A stretch of 64,000 nucleotides of DNA from Petrimonas sulfuriphila (GTDB lineage Bacteria > Bacteroidota > Bacteroidia > Bacteroidales > Dysgonomonadaceae): the NCBI GenBank assembly GCA_038561985.1, contig CP073276.1:1922001-1986000 (forward strand). Reading direction: 5' to 3'. The translations under genes and the position numbers were made by a program. Of the stretch, positions 27,430 to 36,123 are shown one piece after another. The notes beneath the pieces were generated by a model. The model was not told where the DNA came from, ran no database searches, and saw only the letters and a list, made by a program, of their open reading frames with translations. How positions within the stretch are numbered: position 1 is the first letter of the stretch; each line of letters opens with the position of its first letter.

Positions 27430-27595
27430 CGATGATTTCGCTTAAGAAAAGCTAATTTTATTAGTTTTTTATTCTTTTGCGAACATTTTAAAAATACAAA
27501 TGTTATAAAACATAGATCATACTCAGCAGTATTAACTATAGACATTAATTATCGAGTTATTGTAATAAAACAAATTTTAATTAGAATTTAAATTT

Positions 27596-28747
27596 ATGAA
27601 AAAGTTTAGTTTACTTTTAATTACGGCTCTTTTTGCATTCGGCATGAGTGCACAAGAAGTACAAAACGTTTCCAACGGTACGGTGTACCTGAAGGATAAA
27701 GCTAGTGACCATTGGTATATTGGTCTTGGTGGTGGAACAAACCTCTATCTTACTAAAGCAGAGAACGATGCAGATGCAAGTTTCGGCGATCGTTTAGGAT
27801 GGATGGGACAACTTGAAGTTGGAAGATGGAATTCTCCGGTATGGGGTACCCGTCTGGTTATTGACGGCGGTCATATTAAACACGTAGCTAACGTACCTTT
27901 CGGACCTGAACAAAATTGGTTGGGCGGTCATCTTGATATAATGTGGAGCATGACCAATGCTTTGGGTGGTTACAATGCTGATAGAGTATGGAACCTTGCT
28001 CCCTATCTTGGTATTGGTTACATGTATGGATTGGATGAAGATTGGAAGAAACCGAATCCAAACGGTGAAACATTAAAATTCCAAAATCAATCCCTTACTT
28101 ACAACGTTGGTTTGATCAACAACTTCCAGATTTCAAGAAGCGTGGCTTTATTCCTCGAATTGGGATGGAGAGTAATGCAGGAATCTTTTGACGGAAGCCC
28201 AACAAGCGGAGATTACGACTACGACAGCATGCTTACCGGAACCGCAGGAATCAAATTCGGCCTTGGTAAACAAGATTTCACTCCTGCTGAGTTGATGGAT
28301 TACAACCTGATCAACGATTTGAACAGCCAGATCAACAGACTTCGCGCAGAAAACGAAGAACTCAGAAAAAGACCGGAATCTTGCCCGGATTGTCCTGAAG
28401 TTGCTCCTGCAGTTACTGAAAGTGTTTACGTTCCTAACGTAGTATTCTTCCGCATCGACTCTTATAAGATTGATAAAGGCCAGCAAGTTAGCGTTTACAA
28501 CACTGCTGAATACTTGAAAGCTAATCCTAACGCAACCGTTAAGATCGTTGCTTACGCCGACAGACAAACAGGTACACCTGCTTACAACCTGGCTCTTTCT
28601 GAAAAACGTGCTAAAGCCGTTGCTGACGCATTGACTTCGGAATACGGAATTGACAGCAGCCGCATCTCTGTTGACTGGAAAGGTGATACTGAACAGCCTT
28701 ACGCAGAAAACGACTGGAACCGCGTAGCTATCTTCTTTGCTGAATAA
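27596..28747 (+). CDS. OmpA/OprF-type outer-membrane protein
   Basis: 383 residues. Signal peptide 1-19 (ends GMSAQ), N-terminal beta-barrel about 35-225 with alternating aromatic strands, a linker with a short coiled coil (INRLRAENEELRKRPE) and a Cys pair (CPDCPE), then a C-terminal OmpA peptidoglycan-binding domain about 275-383 (NVVFFRIDSYKI, YNLALSEKRAKAVADAL). Structural link between outer membrane and wall; likely abundant. A strong terminator follows immediately. Confidence 0.94.
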   Translation: MKKFSLLLITALFAFGMSAQEVQNVSNGTVYLKDKASDHWYIGLGGGTNLYLTKAENDADASFGDRLGWMGQLEVGRWNSPVWGTRLVIDGGHIKHVANVPFGPEQNWLGGHLDIMWSMTNALGGYNADRVWNLAPYLGIGYMYGLDEDWKKPNPNGETLKFQNQSLTYNVGLINNFQISRSVALFLELGWRVMQESFDGSPTSGDYDYDSMLTGTAGIKFGLGKQDFTPAELMDYNLINDLNSQINRLRAENEELRKRPESCPDCPEVAPAVTESVYVPNVVFFRIDSYKIDKGQQVSVYNTAEYLKANPNATVKIVAYADRQTGTPAYNLALSEKRAKAVADALTSEYGIDSSRISVDWKGDTEQPYAENDWNRVAIFFAE

Positions 28748-28770
28748 TTCAGAAAGCCAAGATATACTAA

Positions 28771-28800
28771 AAAAAGCATCTCGTTTGAGATGCTTTTTTT
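28771..28800 (+). terminator. Intrinsic terminator of ompA
   Basis: 12-bp stem, arms aaaaagcatctc (28771-28782) and gagatgcttttt (28787-28798) with GTTT loop, followed by more T. Symmetric enough to work in both directions. Confidence 0.9.
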
Positions 28801-28832
28801 ATTGTAATATGCTGAGCCGGGACCCGGTTTAC

Positions 28833-28857
28833 GCCGGACATCCGGCTTTTCTTCTTT
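28833..28857 (+). terminator. Second hairpin with U-rich tail downstream of ompA
   Basis: gccgga (28833-28838)/tccggc (28841-28846) with a 2-nt loop and a TTTTCTTCTTT tail. A further small palindrome ccgggacccgg lies just before it (28817-28827). It may be a backup terminator, or the end of a short RNA from the intergenic region. Confidence 0.45.
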
Positions 28858-29034
28858 ATGAAAACGCTCTCCCTACTTTGTATTTCTTATATTTATTTCT
28901 CATTTTTTTAAAGAACAGATCTTTTGGTGAGCATATGTTCAAAACTATTATTATCTTTACACCTGATAAATTTATAAATAAGGAGCTGAAAAACTTGATA
29001 AGTAAGTTTAAAACACGTAAAAAAAACTGATGTC

Positions 29035-29220
29035 ATGCCAAAAATGGACGGTAGCGGTCCTGTCGGACAAGGCTGTGGAACAGGACGAAAATTAGGTAAT
29101 TGTAGTTCGCTTTCACCTGAAGAAAAAGCGAAAGGGTTGGGACTTGGAATGGGGAAGCGCCGCAAGGCAGGCGGAGGAGACGGTAATAGAAAACGTCACC
29201 AGGAAGGAAATCAATTTTAA
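29035..29220 (+). CDS. DUF5320-like small protein
   Basis: 61 residues. The N-terminus MPKMDGSGPVGQGCGTGRKLG matches the short DUF5320 type (MPxxDGTGPxGxGPxTGRxxG), a glycine-rich basic peptide found beside NifX/NifB-type and DUF134 genes. Contains single Cys residues (14 and 23). Function unknown. It opens the small cluster running to 30883 and lies 14 bp before DUF134. Confidence 0.7.
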   Translation: MPKMDGSGPVGQGCGTGRKLGNCSSLSPEEKAKGLGLGMGKRRKAGGGDGNRKRHQEGNQF

Positions 29221-29234
29221 AAAAGAAGATTAAT

Positions 29235-29651
29235 ATGTCGCGTCCCAAACAAAACCGAAAAATATCCAATCCTCCCCTGATGCAGGGATTTAAGCCGTTT
29301 GGTATCCCGCGAAAAATGTTGAAAGAGGTTACTTTGTTGTATGATGAATATGAGGCCATCCGTTTACTGGATTACGAAGGATTGCGTCAGGAACAGGCAG
29401 CGAAGCAGATGAACGTATCCCGGCCTACCTTGACGCGCATTTACGAACAGGCCCGCAAGACCATTGCTCAGGCGTTGGTGGAAGGGAACATGGTCAATAT
29501 TGAGGGTGGCAACGTGCAGTTCGACAGGGAGTGGTTTCGCTGTAGACGTTGTTATAAGTTGGTCGGGGGGAGGGAGAATCATGTTCGTTGCAAGGACTGC
29601 AAAATATATGGAAACGACGAGTTGATGCCCATAAATGCAGACGGGAAATGA
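29235..29651 (+). CDS. DUF134 (UPF0251) DNA-binding-like protein
   Basis: 138 residues. DUF134 family: N-terminal region with the YDEYEAIRLLDYEGL signature, a sigma-factor-like helix-turn-helix (QEQAAKQMNVSRPTLTRIYEQARK, residues about 55-80) and a C-terminal metal-ribbon with CRRC and CKDC. Probably a DNA-binding regulator sensing metal or Fe-S status, but no target is known. Overlaps the next gene by ATGA (29648-29651), indicating coupling. Confidence 0.85.
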   Translation: MSRPKQNRKISNPPLMQGFKPFGIPRKMLKEVTLLYDEYEAIRLLDYEGLRQEQAAKQMNVSRPTLTRIYEQARKTIAQALVEGNMVNIEGGNVQFDREWFRCRRCYKLVGGRENHVRCKDCKIYGNDELMPINADGK

Positions 29652-30481
29652 AAATTGCAGTGCTGTCTGATAATCGGGCTGAGGGTGGGTCGCTGGAACC
29701 GGAACACGGGCTTTCCCTCTATCTGGAAACTGCGCAATTCAGCTGTTTGCTAGATGTGGGTGCTTCTGACCGATTTATAAGGAACGCTGAAAAGATGAAT
29801 ATTGATATCCGTGCAGTAGATTTTGTATTTATCTCTCACGGGCATATGGATCATATCGGTGGTTTGCCTGCCTTCCTGGAGTTTAACCAAACGGCGCCTG
29901 TTTATCTCTCAGAAAACCTGTTGAGTCAAATCTATTACTCCGAAAGAAACGGATTTCACCGGATAAGCCTCGATGTAGATCTTACACCTTATGAAGACCG
30001 TTTTGTCAATGTGGGGCCAGGAATTGTTTTCAGTCATGAGCTTACCTTGTCTATGGCCTCTTCCCGTCAGTATCCCCGTCTCAAAGCAAATCAGGCCTTG
30101 TACAAGGATGCCGGAGAAGGAATTGTTCCGGACGATTTCGACCATGAGATCATTTTTGCTTTTGGTTCGGAGCAACTGTTTGTCTATAGCGGTTGCGCAC
30201 ATAGGGGGCTCTTGAATATCCTGGATTCCGTCAGGTTGTCCACCGGGAAAAAAGTGGGAACACTGATGGGCGGCTTTCATCTGCTCGATAGTGAAAAAGG
30301 ACGGCTGTATGAATCTCCGGATGAAATAGATTCAATTGCTTCAGCGCTTAAAACGAATTATCCGGAGACCAACTTCATTACAGGACATTGTACTGGAGAA
30401 AAGGTTTATGAACGGCTCCGGAATAAATTGGGAAATCAACTGAACCGGTTTTACACCGGATACACAACAATAATTGAATAA
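29648..30481 (+). CDS. Metallo-beta-lactamase-fold hydrolase (COG1237-like)
   Basis: 277 residues from the ATG at 29648, which overlaps the DUF134 stop. Metal-binding motif SHGHMDHIGG gives His64, His66, Asp68 and His69; a later GCAH and a C-terminal TGHCTG supply further ligands. EHGLSLYLET and LLDVGAS near the N-terminus match the COG1237 group (MBL enzymes related to dihydropterin-ribofuranosyl-aminobenzene phosphate synthase). The substrate is unknown; the cluster context suggests a link to iron-sulfur or cofactor handling. Confidence 0.82.
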   Translation: MKIAVLSDNRAEGGSLEPEHGLSLYLETAQFSCLLDVGASDRFIRNAEKMNIDIRAVDFVFISHGHMDHIGGLPAFLEFNQTAPVYLSENLLSQIYYSERNGFHRISLDVDLTPYEDRFVNVGPGIVFSHELTLSMASSRQYPRLKANQALYKDAGEGIVPDDFDHEIIFAFGSEQLFVYSGCAHRGLLNILDSVRLSTGKKVGTLMGGFHLLDSEKGRLYESPDEIDSIASALKTNYPETNFITGHCTGEKVYERLRNKLGNQLNRFYTGYTTIIE

Positions 30482-30493
30482 AAAAACTGAAGC

Positions 30494-30883
30494 ATGAAAA
30501 TTGCATTACCTACAAAAGAGAACAATCAAATCGATGCGCATTTCGGGCATTGTGAATTTTACACCATCTATACGGTTTCTGAAAACAACGAAATAACAGA
30601 TAAACAAATACTTCGTTCACCAGCCGGTTGTGGTTGCAAGTCGAATATTGCTTTTGATCTGTCCCAAATGGATGTAAAGATGATGCTTGCCGGCGGGCTA
30701 TATGCCATTGTTTGTGCTGCAGGATCCTGTGGAGTAGCCCAAGAGCGTATGGGGCTGGTTTATTTTTCAATTTCTTCCATGTCGTGTAAATGCAGGTTTA
30801 GCGACCGCATCGAAATTTGTATCTCGCGTACGCATATGGCTAAAGAAACTATAAGCAGGATCAATGCAATGCCAAAGATGTAG
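30494..30883 (+). pseudogene. NifX/NifB-type cofactor-binding domain protein, apparently truncated
   Basis: The open frame is 129 codons. The first 68 match the dinitrogenase iron-molybdenum cofactor (NifX/NafY-like) domain: MKIALPT, IDAHFGHCEFYTIY, PAGCGCKSNIA and MLAGG. Family members then continue with a GNMGxGAxxVL and RGCSGxV section; here that is absent in all three frames I checked, and the frame runs on as YAIVCAAGSCGVAQ... antisense to DUF2721. A one-base shift at about 30700 gives GYMPLFVLQDPVE and a stop, which may be a relic of the missing part. Probably a broken or 3'-deleted gene. Confidence 0.6.
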
Positions 30884-31161
30884 CCGGCTGCATTATACAT
30901 TTTTATATAAATGAAGAACATGCTTACCACACACAACAAAAGGCTCATTATTCCGTAAACCTGCATGCTCTGGATGAGGTTTAGCCTTTTTCGTAAATTG
31001 GCAATTTGCGGAAGCGCTACTGAACTTTTATCTTCGATCACTTTCTCTTTCAGGTTTCTGACCAGTTGTGCATAAGACAAGAACCGGTTAGTGTAGGCAA
31101 GCATCAGTAAAGATATAGCCGAAAACAACAGCGACGGCGTAGTTAAACTTAATTGTTCCAT
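30760..31161 (-). CDS. DUF2721 family membrane protein
   Basis: 133 residues. Three membrane helices (about 9-26, 68-88, 92-111) and a charged cytoplasmic loop (VRNLKEKVIEDKSSVALPQIANLRKR) fit the DUF2721 family, of unknown function. Its 3' end overlaps the last part of the NifX-like frame by 124 bp in antisense, further suggesting that frame is not a true gene end. It is 21 bp downstream of murF-alr and may be co-transcribed with it. Confidence 0.8.
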   Translation of the reverse strand: MEQLSLTTPSLLFSAISLLMLAYTNRFLSYAQLVRNLKEKVIEDKSSVALPQIANLRKRLNLIQSMQVYGIMSLLLCVVSMFFIYIKMYNAAGYIFGIALILLIVSLAICVREIQISMRSLNLHLHDMEEIEK

Positions 31162-31182
31162 CTTGTTTATAATTGGATTGTT

Positions 31183-33651
31183 TTATTCTTTTACGTATAT
31201 ACGCTTTACACGGGGAGAAATGGAAGTCAGGATTTCGTAAGGGATGGTGTCTATGCTTTCGGCTACCTCCAATACCGGCAGGTTTTCACCGAAGACGATC
31301 ACCGAATCACCTTCCTTCGCATCGATGCCGGTAATGTCAATCATACAGAGGTCCATGCAGACATTTCCCACGATGGGGGCATATTTGCCGTTTATCCATA
31401 CTTTTCCTTTCCTGTTCCCTGATTTTCTGTCCAGCCCGTCGGCATAGCCAATTCGGATAGTGGCTATTTTCGCATCGCGGTTTAGGGCCTCTTTCCTTCC
31501 GTAGCCTACCGTCTCGTGGTTTGGGATCTCCTGGATCTGCAGAATGGTAGTTTTGAGTGTGGAGACGTTCTTCAGCCCGTTTAATCCGCTTGCGCTCACT
31601 CCGTATAATCCTATTCCCAGGCGAACCATATCCCATTGTGCGTTGATAAATCGTTCAATGCCTGCGGAATTTAGGATATGTTTCCAGACAGGATATCCCA
31701 GTTTCTCCCCAATTTCCCGGTGGGCGACATCAATAATATCGATCTGTTCCTGTGTAAAGCTGTCGAACATCCAGCTTTCACTAGCAGCGAGGTGGGAGAA
31801 AACCGACTTCACCTTTAATCCTTTTTGTGATTTTAACCTTTCCAGGAGTTCCGGTATCTGAGCGGGAAGGAATCCCAACCGGTGCATGCCGGTGTCAATC
31901 TTCAGGTGAATGGGATAGTTGGTTATGCCGCGTCTTTCGGCTTCCCGGATAAATGCATCCAATATCCTGAAATTATACACTTCGGGTTCCAGGTCTTTCG
32001 AAAACAACTCCTCAAATCCGTTAACTTCCGGGTTCAACACAATTATCGGAGTGGAAATGCCTTCCTTTCTCAACTCAATTCCTTCCTCCGCAACGGCGAC
32101 GGCAAAATATGCGCAACGGTGATATTGAAGAGTCTTGGCAATTTCCACGGCGCCGGCTCCATATCCGTTGGCTTTCACCATGCAGATGAGTTTCGTTTGC
32201 GGGGATATTCTCGATTTATAGAAGTTGAAGTTATGAACGAGGGCATCCAGGTCGACCTCCAGTACGGTTTCGTGAATCCGTTGTTCCAGAAGCTCGTTGA
32301 TCTGCTCGAAATGATATCTCCGGGCGCCTTTCAACAGAATCAGCTCGTTTTCGAATTCTTTCCATGTATTGGAACGGATGAAATCTTCGGTAGAGCGGAA
32401 AAAATGTTTCTCCCGGACAGTGAATACCTCACTGTTCTCACAAATATCGTGTCCGATCCCGATAAGCTTTTCGATCCCGCTTTGCTGCACCAGTTCTGCT
32501 ACATGTTTGTATAGCGATTTCGGCAATAACCCCGTTTGCAGGATATCGGAGATAATCAGCGTTTTTTTCAACGATTGTTCTACTTTTCGCTGTTGCTGGA
32601 AATCGAGCGCGATCTTTATGGAATTAATGTCTGAATTGTATGTGTCGTTGATGATGGTGCAGTTGTTTTTTCCTTGACGTACGTCCAGGCGCATCGCTAC
32701 AGGCTCCAGTTTCATCATGCGTTCTGAGATTGTCCCGGGCTTAACGTTTAAGTAAAGCATAACAGCCAGGCAGCTGATGGCGTTCTCAATGGATGCCTCA
32801 TCTGTAAATGGTATGGAGACGGAGTACTCGAAGTTGAGGAACGAGTAGTGAATGGTGGTTTTGTTTCCGTTTTTTTCCGTTTTACGGATGTAAAGCGGGG
32901 CATCGGGGTCTTTTCGAGACCAACAAAACGATTTTTGCGACAATACCATCCTGTCGGCTGATTGATTAATGATCTTGTTGTCCTCTTCGTAAATAAACAC
33001 GTTGCTGTTAACGAAAAGTTCCATTTTCTCCATGCACTTCTGTTGCTGCGAGGAGAAATTTTCCTGATGTGCTTCCCCCAGCTTCGTGAAAACACCGATC
33101 GTGGGGCGGATAACCGGTTCCAGATACTTCATCTCATCGGGTTGGGAGATCCCGGCTTCGAATATGGCTAAGGTGGTGTTTTCGGTCATTTCCCAGACGG
33201 ACAACGGAACGCCGGTTTGGGAGTTGTAGCTCCGGGGTGAACGGGTGATGTTGTAGTCTTCCTCCAGAAGCTGGTACAGCCACTCTTTGACAATGGTTTT
33301 TCCGTTGCTTCCGGTTATCCCGATGACGGGGATACTGAACTGTTTCCGGTGATAGGCCGCTAGTTTCTGCAGTGCGTGAAGCGTGTTGGTAACTTTCAGG
33401 AAGTTGACATCCGTAAAGGATTTCCATTCCGGAAAAAGCTTGGTCACCACGAAGTTCCTTACGCCCGATCCGTATAAATCGGAAATGAATTTGTGCGCAT
33501 CGTTTTGTTTGGTTTCGATGGCGAAGAACAGTGTTTCCTGCGGAGAGCTTAGTTTTCGGCTGTCGGTAAGCAACAGCGATATTTCACCCTCGGCAATATT
33601 TTGATTCTTTATGCCCAGTATAGAGGCTATTTTAAGGATGGAATACTTCAT
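31183..33651 (-). CDS. MurF-alanine racemase fusion
   Basis: 822 residues from the ATG at 33649-33651; an ATG 42 bp upstream lies inside the GSCFA gene and is rejected. The N-terminal half (to about 450) is UDP-MurNAc-tripeptide-D-Ala-D-Ala ligase with the P-loop GITGSNGKT. The C-terminal half is alanine racemase with PLP lysine in CMVKANGYGAGA, HLKIDTGMHRLGF, and GYGRKE with the catalytic Tyr region near the end. Joins D-alanine production to its use in wall synthesis; this fusion is usual in Bacteroidetes. Overlaps the GSCFA gene by ATGA. Confidence 0.95.
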   Translation of the reverse strand: MKYSILKIASILGIKNQNIAEGEISLLLTDSRKLSSPQETLFFAIETKQNDAHKFISDLYGSGVRNFVVTKLFPEWKSFTDVNFLKVTNTLHALQKLAAYHRKQFSIPVIGITGSNGKTIVKEWLYQLLEEDYNITRSPRSYNSQTGVPLSVWEMTENTTLAIFEAGISQPDEMKYLEPVIRPTIGVFTKLGEAHQENFSSQQQKCMEKMELFVNSNVFIYEEDNKIINQSADRMVLSQKSFCWSRKDPDAPLYIRKTEKNGNKTTIHYSFLNFEYSVSIPFTDEASIENAISCLAVMLYLNVKPGTISERMMKLEPVAMRLDVRQGKNNCTIINDTYNSDINSIKIALDFQQQRKVEQSLKKTLIISDILQTGLLPKSLYKHVAELVQQSGIEKLIGIGHDICENSEVFTVREKHFFRSTEDFIRSNTWKEFENELILLKGARRYHFEQINELLEQRIHETVLEVDLDALVHNFNFYKSRISPQTKLICMVKANGYGAGAVEIAKTLQYHRCAYFAVAVAEEGIELRKEGISTPIIVLNPEVNGFEELFSKDLEPEVYNFRILDAFIREAERRGITNYPIHLKIDTGMHRLGFLPAQIPELLERLKSQKGLKVKSVFSHLAASESWMFDSFTQEQIDIIDVAHREIGEKLGYPVWKHILNSAGIERFINAQWDMVRLGIGLYGVSASGLNGLKNVSTLKTTILQIQEIPNHETVGYGRKEALNRDAKIATIRIGYADGLDRKSGNRKGKVWINGKYAPIVGNVCMDLCMIDITGIDAKEGDSVIVFGENLPVLEVAESIDTIPYEILTSISPRVKRIYVKE

Positions 33652-34637
33652 TGTTTTATTTTTTTTGTTAATTCTTCCGTTTCCCGGCGACAATCTATTC
33701 GGGGGTGATTTTGCCGGAACAGAATCAGTTTTTGTAACGTTTGCTTTAAAAATTGACGGTAGTTTTCGGTTGATTCATTCAACGGTACGTGGTTTAGAGA
33801 GCGGCTTATCTGATTCCATTCTGAGATGGCGTCTTGGGTCTCTCTCCGGAAAAAGGTTTTGCAAAAGCGCTCCCATATGTAATCGGTGGCAACACCAGAT
33901 GGATGCATCATGTCCTCTGCAAAGAAACGGTAGTCACGCAGTTCGTCCAATAAAATCTCATAGGCCGGAAAGTAAGTGAGTGCGGATGTAAACATTTCCT
34001 GCAATTCGTCTATTGCCAGATGAAGGATGGATTTGCTGATCTGATTTTCGTGGGCACCGTCTTTCCAGTGCCGGATGGGTGAAACGGTAAAAATAAATCT
34101 TGCAGCAGGATTAAGTGCCGAGATGGTGTTGATGACGCCGCTCCATTCCTTTACGATTGCTTCGACCGTTAATCGTTCCCTTATAAAGGTGTCCGGTGGA
34201 AATTTGTGGCAATTGGCCACGACTTCTCCTGTCGATTTCAGTTTGTAAACGTAAGCCGTGCCAAAAGTGATGAAGAATACATCTGTCCGGGGAATAAATG
34301 CTGCTGCTTCGGCAAACATCCGGGAAATGTTTTCCATGCACTTGTTTTTGTCAGGATGGGAAAACCGGCCATGATGCATGAAACTTTGGTAAACGCCGTT
34401 GTGGAAAATAAGGTCGGTTCCGCTGAAATTCCGGTTGGAAAGCAATCGATTTACAACTGCCGCAACGGAGAACGGATTGTACACGATCCCGAAAGGGTTC
34501 ACATTTGCCTGAAACTTGTATTCCAGCAGTTTGGAACCCATGTTCTCCGAAAAACAAGAGCCGAACAGCATTATCCCTGTGGAATGATCAATCCGGAAAG
34601 TTGATTCCGGAATAATTACCGGTGTCCTGAAATCCAT
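33648..34637 (-). CDS. GSCFA domain protein
   Basis: 329 residues. Named for its motif, here LFGSCFSENMG (residues about 26-36). SGNH-hydrolase-like fold: the Ser in GSCF, FGTAYVY, TVSPIRHWKDG and the late MHPS with Asp/His. Likely a hydrolase acting on carbohydrate esters or a wall precursor, but the substrate is unknown. Overlaps murF-alr by 4 bp, which suggests a job in the envelope. Confidence 0.88.
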   Translation of the reverse strand: MDFRTPVIIPESTFRIDHSTGIMLFGSCFSENMGSKLLEYKFQANVNPFGIVYNPFSVAAVVNRLLSNRNFSGTDLIFHNGVYQSFMHHGRFSHPDKNKCMENISRMFAEAAAFIPRTDVFFITFGTAYVYKLKSTGEVVANCHKFPPDTFIRERLTVEAIVKEWSGVINTISALNPAARFIFTVSPIRHWKDGAHENQISKSILHLAIDELQEMFTSALTYFPAYEILLDELRDYRFFAEDMMHPSGVATDYIWERFCKTFFRRETQDAISEWNQISRSLNHVPLNESTENYRQFLKQTLQKLILFRQNHPRIDCRRETEELTKKIKQ

Positions 34638-34656
34638 CGCTAACTAAATTCTTGTA

Positions 34657-34688
34657 CAAAAATAGCGATTAACCTTCCAACTTCGAAA
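34657..34688 (-). promoter_or_regulatory. Putative promoter of the GSCFA-murF/alr operon
   Basis: On the minus strand TATTTTTG (34657-34664) preceded at 20 nt by TTTC (34685-34688). Closely resembles the box ahead of the sulfonolipid operon at 8727. Confidence 0.5.
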
Positions 34689-34732
34689 TCTGAATGATTA
34701 TAATTTGTGAAAAGGGGAAATGAAATGGCTAT

Positions 34733-34802
34733 AAAAAAGGAAAGGTTGTCTCACGACAACCAATCTTCATTGTTAACCTTAAATCTAATACCATGAAAAA
34801 CA
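34733..34802 (-). ncRNA. Probable small RNA with own promoter and terminator
   Basis: On the minus strand a -7 box TATATTTG (34808-34815) would start a transcript near 34802. It runs through a stretch containing CATGGTATTAGATTTAAGG and ends in a perfect 7-bp hairpin (arms 34755-34761 and 34744-34750, loop GTGA) followed by TTTCCTTTTTT. Length about 70 nt, no open frame. I recall similar blocks in other Bacteroidales intergenic regions but cannot verify it here. It lies between the RlmI-like gene and the GSCFA promoter, in the same direction as both, so it could also be a terminator leader of that region. Confidence 0.55.
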
Positions 34803-34923
34803 CAGTGCAAATATAAAGGCTTTTTTTACACTAAAAAAATATTTCAGGGGAAAAATCGCTCTATTTTGCATCAATTAACCTAAAAATGCTGTTTTGAATG
34901 AATAATAAGTGTTTTTTCACACT

Positions 34924-36123
34924 TTATTCTACGAATAAAACCAATCCTTTCAGGTATTCACCCTCGGGGTGATAAATGTTAATGGGATGATCGGCCGGTT
35001 GGGTAAGTTGGTGCAGAATGCTGACCTTCCTTCCCGAAATAGCGGCTGCACTGAAAACTGCCAGGCGGAACTGTTCTTTGTTAATGGCCTGGGAACAGGA
35101 GAAGGTGAACAGGATTCCTTCCTGTTTTATTTTCTCCAATGCTGCTAGGTTGAGTCTTTTGTACCCTTGCAGGGCATTGCTGATGGCTCCTCGGTGCTTG
35201 GCAAATGCCGGCGGATCAAGAACAATCAGGTCGTAAGCATTCGCTGTAGATGCCTTCAGGAATTTAAACGCATCTTCCGAGAAAGAGGTGTGTCGGGGTT
35301 CTTCTCCGAAGTTGAGCCTTATATTCTCGTCGGTAAGTGATACGGCTTTGGCAGAACTGTCGACGGAATGAACCGACCGGGCCCCTCCGCGCAGCGCGTA
35401 TACAGAGAATCCTCCAGTATAGCAAAACATGTTCAGTACGTCTTTACCGGCAGCATACTTTTCGAGCAACCGGCGATTTTCACGTTGATCAATAAAGAAG
35501 CCGGTTTTCTGCCCGCGCAGCCAATCGATATTGAATCTCAATCCGTTTTCCAGGGCGACGGGGTCTACGTTTTGCCCGCCCAACAGGTAATCGTTGTCGG
35601 CTTCAATGCCTGCTTTAAAGGGAAGTGTTCCTTCTGATTTATAAAAAATATTTTCAAGGTTATCTTTTCCCAGTACACGCTGTAATGCGTCAACGATTTT
35701 TTCTTTATCGCCATCCATTCCTACAGAATGTGCCTGGACTACCGCCGTTTTTCCGTACATGTCGATAATAAGTCCCGGTAAATGGTCTCCTTCGCCATGA
35801 ATCAACCGGAAGATGTTGTTGCCAGCGTGCAACAATCCAATCTTCATGCGCATCCGGTATGCGGAAGAAATGCGACACGCGTAGAAATCCTCATTTATGG
35901 TTTCGTCTGTAAAGGATAATATGCGGACGGAAATGCTGCCGACCTGGTAGTGCCCTACACCCAGGAATTCTCCACTGGCAGAAAAAACCCGTACAATGTC
36001 TCCTTCCTGAATGCCTTGCCCAGTTTTGGCGATGGCGCCGGAAAAGACCCAGGGATGAAACCGCTTGAGCGATTCTTCTTTTCTGGGGCGCAGGATGATC
36101 TGATTTGTTTTATTCGCTCCCAT
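34924..36123 (-). CDS. RlmI-like 23S rRNA cytosine methyltransferase
   Basis: 399 residues. Class I SAM-dependent methyltransferase with an N-terminal PUA domain (about 8-75, FHPWVFSGAI) and a Rossmann domain with FCYTGGFS (233-240), a VDSS acidic loop and DPPAF (303-307), followed by SCSQ. Matches the RlmI/YccW family that makes m5C in 23S rRNA. Overlaps the 3'-5' exonuclease gene upstream by 14 bp. The exact target base cannot be told from sequence. Confidence 0.88.
   Translation of the reverse strand: MGANKTNQIILRPRKEESLKRFHPWVFSGAIAKTGQGIQEGDIVRVFSASGEFLGVGHYQVGSISVRILSFTDETINEDFYACRISSAYRMRMKIGLLHAGNNIFRLIHGEGDHLPGLIIDMYGKTAVVQAHSVGMDGDKEKIVDALQRVLGKDNLENIFYKSEGTLPFKAGIEADNDYLLGGQNVDPVALENGLRFNIDWLRGQKTGFFIDQRENRRLLEKYAAGKDVLNMFCYTGGFSVYALRGGARSVHSVDSSAKAVSLTDENIRLNFGEEPRHTSFSEDAFKFLKASTANAYDLIVLDPPAFAKHRGAISNALQGYKRLNLAALEKIKQEGILFTFSCSQAINKEQFRLAVFSAAAISGRKVSILHQLTQPADHPINIYHPEGEYLKGLVLFVE

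Noticed and set aside
28737-29030. 97-codon plus-strand frame after ompA
   Set aside because: Starts inside ompA and crosses its terminator; no recognisable domain.
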